From: Adiantum capillus-veneris | Taxonomy: Eukaryota; Streptophyta; Polypodiopsida; Polypodiales; Pteridaceae | DNA: 64,000 bases | NCBI GenBank assembly: GCA_014529385.2 | Contig: CM043963.1 | Coordinates: forward strand, 77,427,412-77,491,411 | Reading direction: 5' to 3' | Part shown: piece by piece, positions 60,115-64,000 of the stretch | How positions within the stretch are numbered: the stretch's first letter is position 1 | Layout: each line of letters opens with the position of its first letter | Notes under the pieces: generated by a model | The model's input: only the letters and a program-made list of their open reading frames with translations | Databases searched by the model: none | What the model was told of the DNA's origin: nothing | Position numbers and translations under genes: made by a program

Positions 60115-60948
60115 TCATGTGGAGCGTCGCTCCAGTATTACTACTTTTCCGTCTCGATAGAAAGCGATCTTGCCTTTCCCCCTTGCCGCTCTAATCTCCG
60201 GCGTTACTTCCTGCATATGAGCGATCTGCGAGAGGGTGAGATCGTCCCCGAGAAAGATGCCAGTCTCCTTAAGAGTTGGTCTTTTCTTCAAGAAAGACTT
60301 CTTTGCTTCCATAGAGGGAAAACGGAGGATGAGTGCTCTTTCTTTTGAGGTTTCTCCAATGCCTCCATTTTTCTTTATGTTGCCCACTCTCCATGCCCTT
60401 GTGTGTGTCGGCTCATGAATCCCCATCAGGGCTGTGAGTTCTTTTACCTCTTCGTCCACATTGCCTTTGTCTTTAAGACCGCAAATTCTCACATGTAAAG
60501 CGCGCACTCTTCTCCTCTGCTCCTCCTCTAGTGTCTGGTTAATGATGTTGTTGGGTGTGGATGTGGGCGTTATCTCCTTGTCTTTCCCTTTCTTGGCCAC
60601 CTTGATCCATTTCTCGGCTTCGTTCGCCTTCTGTTGGGTTTTGGTAAGAACATCCACCCAAGAAGTCGTCATTTCTTTGTGTTGTTCTTCTCCCTCTTTG
60701 ATGGCCAGTACTTGTTCCTTGATCGTGTTGATTTCTTCAATTACTGAGGGTTCCAGTTCGCCCTCTTCCAGTGTGTTTCTTGATCGGGCTTCCGCGAGTT
60801 CTTTCTTGAGTGACGCGATCTCTTCCTCTTGGGTTGTCACTCGGTCTTCCAGCGTGCTTATCTTGCTCTCTTGGATCAGCACACGTCCTTCGAGAATGTT
60901 TATTGTGCCCCAGAGATTGCGGTTCAACTTGGTGATGGTCTCCGTCAT
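60115..60948 (-). CDS. LINE ORF1 protein, coiled coil plus RNA-binding domain
   Basis: An intact frame of 277 codons. Residues 1-60 and 60-120 form heptad-rich coiled coil (ILEGRVLIQESKISTLEDRV, EEEIASLKKELAEARSRN), fitting the trimer stalk of L1-type ORF1 proteins. From about residue 145, RRVRALHVRICGLKD to RALILRFPSMEAKKSFLKKR resembles an RRM-like RNA-binding fold. GIFLGDDLTLSQIAHM and EIRAARGKGKIAFYRDGKVV resemble the C-terminal domain of the same family. The product would bind LINE RNA in the cytoplasm. It ends ERRST-TGA, and ORF2 continues in the same frame. It is the only long undamaged retroelement frame in the window, which suggests fairly recent activity or selection before insertion. 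Confidence 0.85.
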   Translation of the reverse strand: MTETITKLNRNLWGTINILEGRVLIQESKISTLEDRVTTQEEEIASLKKELAEARSRNTLEEGELEPSVIEEINTIKEQVLAIKEGEEQHKEMTTSWVDVLTKTQQKANEAEKWIKVAKKGKDKEITPTSTPNNIINQTLEEEQRRRVRALHVRICGLKDKGNVDEEVKELTALMGIHEPTHTRAWRVGNIKKNGGIGETSKERALILRFPSMEAKKSFLKKRPTLKETGIFLGDDLTLSQIAHMQEVTPEIRAARGKGKIAFYRDGKVVILERRST

Positions 60949-61130
60949 TTCCTCTTTGCATTTTCAAATGGCATCCTCTAGGGGGTCGGCTTTATCGTTT
61001 GTCTTCCTCATGCTTGATTGCTGTCCGCAAGGGGGGGGGTTAGATGCACGTATGCACCCACACTAGTAGCGGTCCCGGCGAGTGGTAGAGCGGGGGCGGT
61101 ACGGCTCGGGGGTGAAAACGTTAGTTACGA

Positions 61131-64000
<2,870 letters not shown>

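Larger units (their letters stand above)
56188..61130 (-). mobile_element. LINE copy 1, near full length
   Basis: It is read right to left: 5' region (about 61,130-60,949), ORF1 (60,948-60,115), ORF2 (60,114-56,400), 3' untranslated region, and an (ATTTC)3 tail abutting (TC)n. The 3' end GGTCTCATAGGTCA...CCTTTTGAAGACGTTAATAT is shared with LINE copy 2. The 5' limit is a guess, set where the G/GA-rich low-complexity tract begins. A target duplication cannot be told from the microsatellite. Confidence 0.9.

Noticed and set aside
60434-61066. 210-codon plus-strand open frame
   Set aside because: It lies antisense to the intact LINE ORF1. Its Ser/Leu-rich peptide is the complement of coiled-coil codons, with no motif of its own.

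Overview
The window looks like intergenic DNA from a large, repeat-rich plant nuclear genome. The evidence is Ty1-copia and chromodomain Ty3-gypsy relics, plant-type L1 LINE relics with a zf-RVT end, an ALDH3-type aldehyde dehydrogenase, and very many (GA/TC)n and (CA/TG)n arrays. A fern or other non-seed plant is my guess only. I see no rRNA, tRNA, CRISPR or bacterial feature. Nearly every coding trace is broken by stops or frameshifts.

Layout. 1-3,000: weak candidate exons of an unrecognised minus-strand gene. 3,790-6,290: a dense cluster of dinucleotide arrays. 6,594-8,099: an intronless ALDH3-like copy with one in-frame stop. 9.4-15.2 kb and 16.4-20.3 kb: two decayed minus-strand copia elements, the second with a terminal-inverted-repeat insertion in its gag. 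15.7-16.2 kb: a plus-strand ORF1/gag-like relic. 22.0-23.9 kb: a plant L1-type LINE relic (minus). 24.8-29.6 kb: LTR and gag pieces of a second gypsy family (minus). 29.9-33.5 kb: a plus-strand, intron-containing relic of a transposase-like gene I cannot classify. 33.7-36.6 kb: inverted-repeat elements, one recently duplicated in tandem. 36.6-39.6 kb: nothing recognised.

39.9-53.4 kb is a nest. A copia LTR was entered by a 10.3-kb chromovirus (40,090-50,432). A solo LTR of the same family (46,457-48,063, TSD ACATA) lies inside its integrase. The 3' end with its LTR and about 630 bp of flank was then duplicated in tandem (period about 2.33 kb), giving four related LTRs. 53.7-54.5 kb: a copia-type gag relic with zinc knuckles.

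56.1-64.0 kb holds two head-to-tail copies of one LINE family on the minus strand. Copy 1 (56.19 to about 61.1 kb) has ORF1 (coiled coil plus RNA-binding domain) and ORF2 (endonuclease, RT with YADD, CCHC motif, basic tail). Copy 2 runs off the right edge. Both keep a C-terminal motif matching the PCNA-interacting PIP box (QRRITDFF and QRQITDFF). Both end in (ATTTC)n directly against a long (TC)n array. ORF1 and ORF2 of copy 1 share one frame and are separated by a single TGA followed by CGG. These LINEs are the most interesting system here.
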